A stretch of DNA of 64,000 bases from Pyrocephalus nanus. Taxonomy: Eukaryota > Chordata > Aves > Passeriformes > Tyrannidae. The notes below the pieces were generated by a model. It ran no database searches, was not told the origin of the DNA, and saw only the letters and a list, made by a program, of their open reading frames with translations. The position numbers and the translations under genes are program-made. This document shows positions 61,066 through 64,000 of the stretch, one piece after another; position 1 is the first letter of the stretch, and each line of letters starts with the position of its first letter. The stretch lies in contig CM076266.1 in NCBI GenBank assembly GCA_038380795.1, positions 39,020,425-39,084,424 of the forward strand. The letters run 5' to 3'.

Positions 61066-64000
61066 TATTAGATGTTAGGTCTGGAGTCCTTCCAGTGGTA
61101 TTTTTATAGGAAAGGTACCACATTTTCAATTCCACAAATCTTTGCCATAATGAATTATTGTAATTCTCATGTACAAATTGTCACTGGTTCGCTTACCCAT
61201 CTGGTCTTTCTCTTCTTCATTTTATGTTACTATTAAAATGTATACTTCTTTTGTGCTGTCTGAACTGCAGGCAACTTCTTGTACTTTACTATTCAAATGT
61301 TGTCTTTAATTCACACATCTCTTAACTCTGTAGTGGGCTTTAAAAAAGTTTCCAGTTAAAGACTTGACAAATCTTTTTGCATTGTTTCAAAATTTGTCTT
61401 AATTCACTGAAAACAGTTTGGTTTCAACTGGGTACCCAAGAAATTGTCTTTTCTTGTGAGCCTCAGAAACATGCTTCCAAAAAGCAATCATGGAAGTGTG
61501 GAGAAACTTCTTTAACTGGCAGCATTTGATCAGTTTCTTGCTTACACCCAGTGAACAGGAGAGGGAGCCAATGTACTAAAAAGCTGCAGAAGAATTGTAA
61601 CCCGCACTTTAAGGTAATTTTAAACAAACCTCGGAGAGTTTGAAAGACGAATTTCATTTGTACAAGAAGCAGTTTTAATGTAAGTGCTCAGCAAAAAGCG
61701 CTGAAGGTGATTAGTACAGCTGAATGCATTGGTATTTCTGCAATAAGTTTGAGTTATTCTCAAGTCTTAAGCCAATTCATATTTTATATTTCATCAGGCT
61801 AGCTTGAGTTTGAAATAGCCTGTATTAAATTTCAGCCTATGCAAATGGTAAAAGATTCAGCTAGAAAGCAAAATGTTTTTTTCTGACTTCTCAAAAGAAT
61901 CTTAAATCAAAGGTGACAATCTCTAATGCATACTCGCTTTGTTCCTACGGTGGAGCTCACTTTGATGTCATCAGCTGAAGTATTAAGCTTGAAATGGACA
62001 CACAGGTTGTAATATCGTTTCTCCACTAGCAGTTAGGCAGGAACATGGTGACCTTTGTTAGCAAAAATGCACTTTAAATCTGTTTCTAATACTGTTTTAT
62101 GGGTGGTGCTTGATGACAATCTCATTACTCTGAAAACTGTGATGTTTTGTAATACTCATCTAGCATTGTTACTATTATTTACTAATATTTGAGTCAGAAT
62201 TTTACTTACCTGGAGTATTTCTCATGAGGGTAATAATGGTAATTATTTAACCATCAGTATGGATTCTCTGGCACGTGCCTGACCATGAAGGCTTTGAAAT
62301 TCTTCAAAAGACCATGTTGCCTTTTTTTCGTATCAATTCATGGTCATTGTGTATGTTACAAGTTAGGCTTCTTTTGCAGTGCCTAGCTCTACCAGGAAAA
62401 GTCTGATCAGACATTAATAATTTAGTTCATATATGTGTTTGCTGTCACTCTGAATTCTCAGAAAGATGACATCTCTCTCTGTACCAGCAGTCAATGACAC
62501 ATCAGAAAAATCTCCCCACAGAGAGGTGCAATTGCTGTTGAAAGATTCTTCCACATCAGAAAATCTATCAAAACCATAAGGTGGTCTTCTATAAATGAAC
62601 AGGATCATAAGATGGAAATCAAGATGACACAAATGAAGCAAAGAAAGGGGAAACAAAGTGGAAATTAAACAAGGTTAGTACAGGGTGATGTGTTATATGT
62701 TCAGCAGGGACAAAGACTCATCTGTGCTTTCACCTATTGAGCTAGATATTGCAGTATGAAAGGAAAGGCACTGGAAGCCTAGAAGCAAAAAAACCCAGGC
62801 TTGTCTATCTTCTGTGGAAGGTTTAGAGGGGATGGGTGGGTGGTGTGTGAGTTCAGTGAGTATATCCCTTTGGTTGGATGCCTTTAATTTTGCTTCAGCT
62901 AATTGAAGTCATCCAGTTGAAGCTACCTGGCTCCAGCAGTCTGCACTTCACTTCCACTGATTTTACTGATATATTTTCCACGTTAGCAAATCAGCCAGCT
63001 GAGAAATGGTGTGATGTTTACTCAGTGCACATATCAAATGATGTTTTGCAGGGCTGTGAGCTCTGATTCTTCAGTAATGCCAGAGCCGAATGTCCCTACT
63101 GACACAACATGCTTGAGTTACGCTGAAGTTGATGGCATAGCTTTAAATTTTACTCCAGCTTCAGATCTTCCCTGAAAAGTACAGGTCGTTAATCTTCAGT
63201 AGACATGGTGAATATACTACAGATAAAAGGGTAACAAAAGGGGCTCTAGCACAGGAGAGAGTAATCACACAGTAGAGTCAGCATGAAAAAGAGCCTTTGT
63301 TTTTTAGCCAGATTGTATAAAAAGTATTGATGAGGAACTTGGCCTAAATTACATTGCAAATATATTTTGTTTTAAATTTAAAGGTGCTAGTTCTCTGAGC
63401 TGCTCTGTGCCAATCCAGAATGCAACCGAAAGTCAAGTCATCGTGAAAGCCTCCAGAAGTGAAGATAAAAGGACCCAAAGCCCAGTGAATCTCAATCTAC
63501 TACAGGGCCATCTGTCTGGCTCTTTGCCTGTCTGGCTCTTTAACACCAGTTTTCAGTTTCTAGAAAGTGCAGCCTGATGTTCTGACTGATCAATTTTAGC
63601 CAAATTTATGTTTTTCTGTCAGAAAATGGTTTCCAATAATCTTAAGATTTCAAGAAAACTATTCCTTTGCGAAAGCAGTTGGTTTTACTTTTTCATACAA
63701 TTGAATCAATGCTATGTATAGCACTGGTGCTATTGCCAGGAAAGCAGGAGAACAAAAGGTCACAGTGAAGGCTTCTCCCACTGCCTGAGTGAGCTGGACT
63801 ACTCCAAGGGCTTCACACCATGACCCAAAGACAGCACTATCATGAGTTGTGCACTCATGACAGTTTGGTGTCTGGCAGCTGGAGTGCTTTTGCTAATAGC
63901 TCTGGGAAGCCTTTCAGGGTCCTATGCTCCCCTCTAAAAAAACCAAAACAGACTAAAATGGGATGGACAAAGAGACAGAAACTTTGTCAATTTGCTCACT
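61066..64000. other. Intergenic to the window end
   Basis: AT-rich, with no recognised gene other than the candidate terminal exon at 62414-62588. OSBPL3, the next gene beyond CYCS in other vertebrates, was not recognised and may begin beyond the window. Confidence 0.4.
62414..62588 (-). other. Candidate terminal exon, unrecognised
   Basis: On the minus strand a long pyrimidine-rich tract (about 62590-62650) ends TTCATTTATAG, with the AG at 62589-62590. An open frame of 57 full codons to a TAA (62414-62416) follows. The predicted tail is polar and protein-like, with PPYGFDRFSDVEESF near its start and a final HIYELNY. I do not recognise it. The orientation is opposite to CYCS, so it would not be OSBPL3. 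No clear poly(A) signal is seen just after the stop. It may be chance. Confidence 0.25.

Noticed and set aside
1..64000. Search for tRNA, rRNA, CRISPR arrays, bacterial operons or phage genes
   Set aside because: None seen; the gene structure, introns and repeats are those of a bird nuclear genome.

Overview
The window comes from a bird nuclear genome. Three things support this: many CR1 LINE fragments with the bird-type 3' end, which closes on an ATTCTATGATTCT-like microsatellite; an ERV-L-like retroviral relic; and two recognisable vertebrate genes, NPVF (precursor of gonadotropin-inhibitory hormone, GnIH) and CYCS (somatic cytochrome c). Both genes are on the + strand, in the order and orientation relative to each other expected from the vertebrate NPVF - C7orf31 - CYCS block. 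The predicted GnIH peptide (SIKPFANLPLRF, then the amidation signal GR) is songbird-like rather than galliform-like. A passerine or other neoavian landbird is therefore likely, but the species cannot be fixed from this alone.

Layout. 1-9 kb: AT-rich sequence with three CR1 pieces and several protein-like minus-strand segments (264-541, 1445-1567, 7758-8183) that may be exons of an unrecognised gene or pseudogene. 8.85-12.13 kb: NPVF, with a homeodomain-type palindrome, a perfect CRE and a TATA box, three exons and two AATAAA signals. 12.1-43.8 kb: mostly gene-poor intergenic DNA with scattered CR1 pieces, microsatellites and two hairpins. C7orf31, expected here by synteny, was not recognised. 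43.86-46.11 kb: a broken ERV-L-like gag-pro-RT relic on the minus strand. 49.7-51.1 kb: a CR1 fragment, (CAA)n/(CA)n tracts and a probable solo LTR. 53.46-57 kb: a CR1 fragment abutting the CYCS CpG island, the CYCS promoter (CREs, NRF-1 site, E-box, CCAAT, GC boxes), a 16-bp minisatellite carrying repeated splice-donor-like sites, two coding exons and tandem poly(A) signals. 57-64 kb: intergenic, with one 560-bp CR1 and a possible terminal exon on the minus strand at 62.4-62.6 kb.

The two confident genes do not act in one pathway. NPVF encodes secreted hypothalamic RFamide peptides that inhibit reproduction. CYCS encodes the mitochondrial electron carrier and apoptosis trigger. Both promoters carry a perfect TGACGTCA cAMP-response element. 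I found no bacterial-type system, CRISPR array, tRNA or rRNA. The least explained material is the set of minus-strand protein-like segments upstream of NPVF and the donor-bearing minisatellite in the CYCS 5' region.
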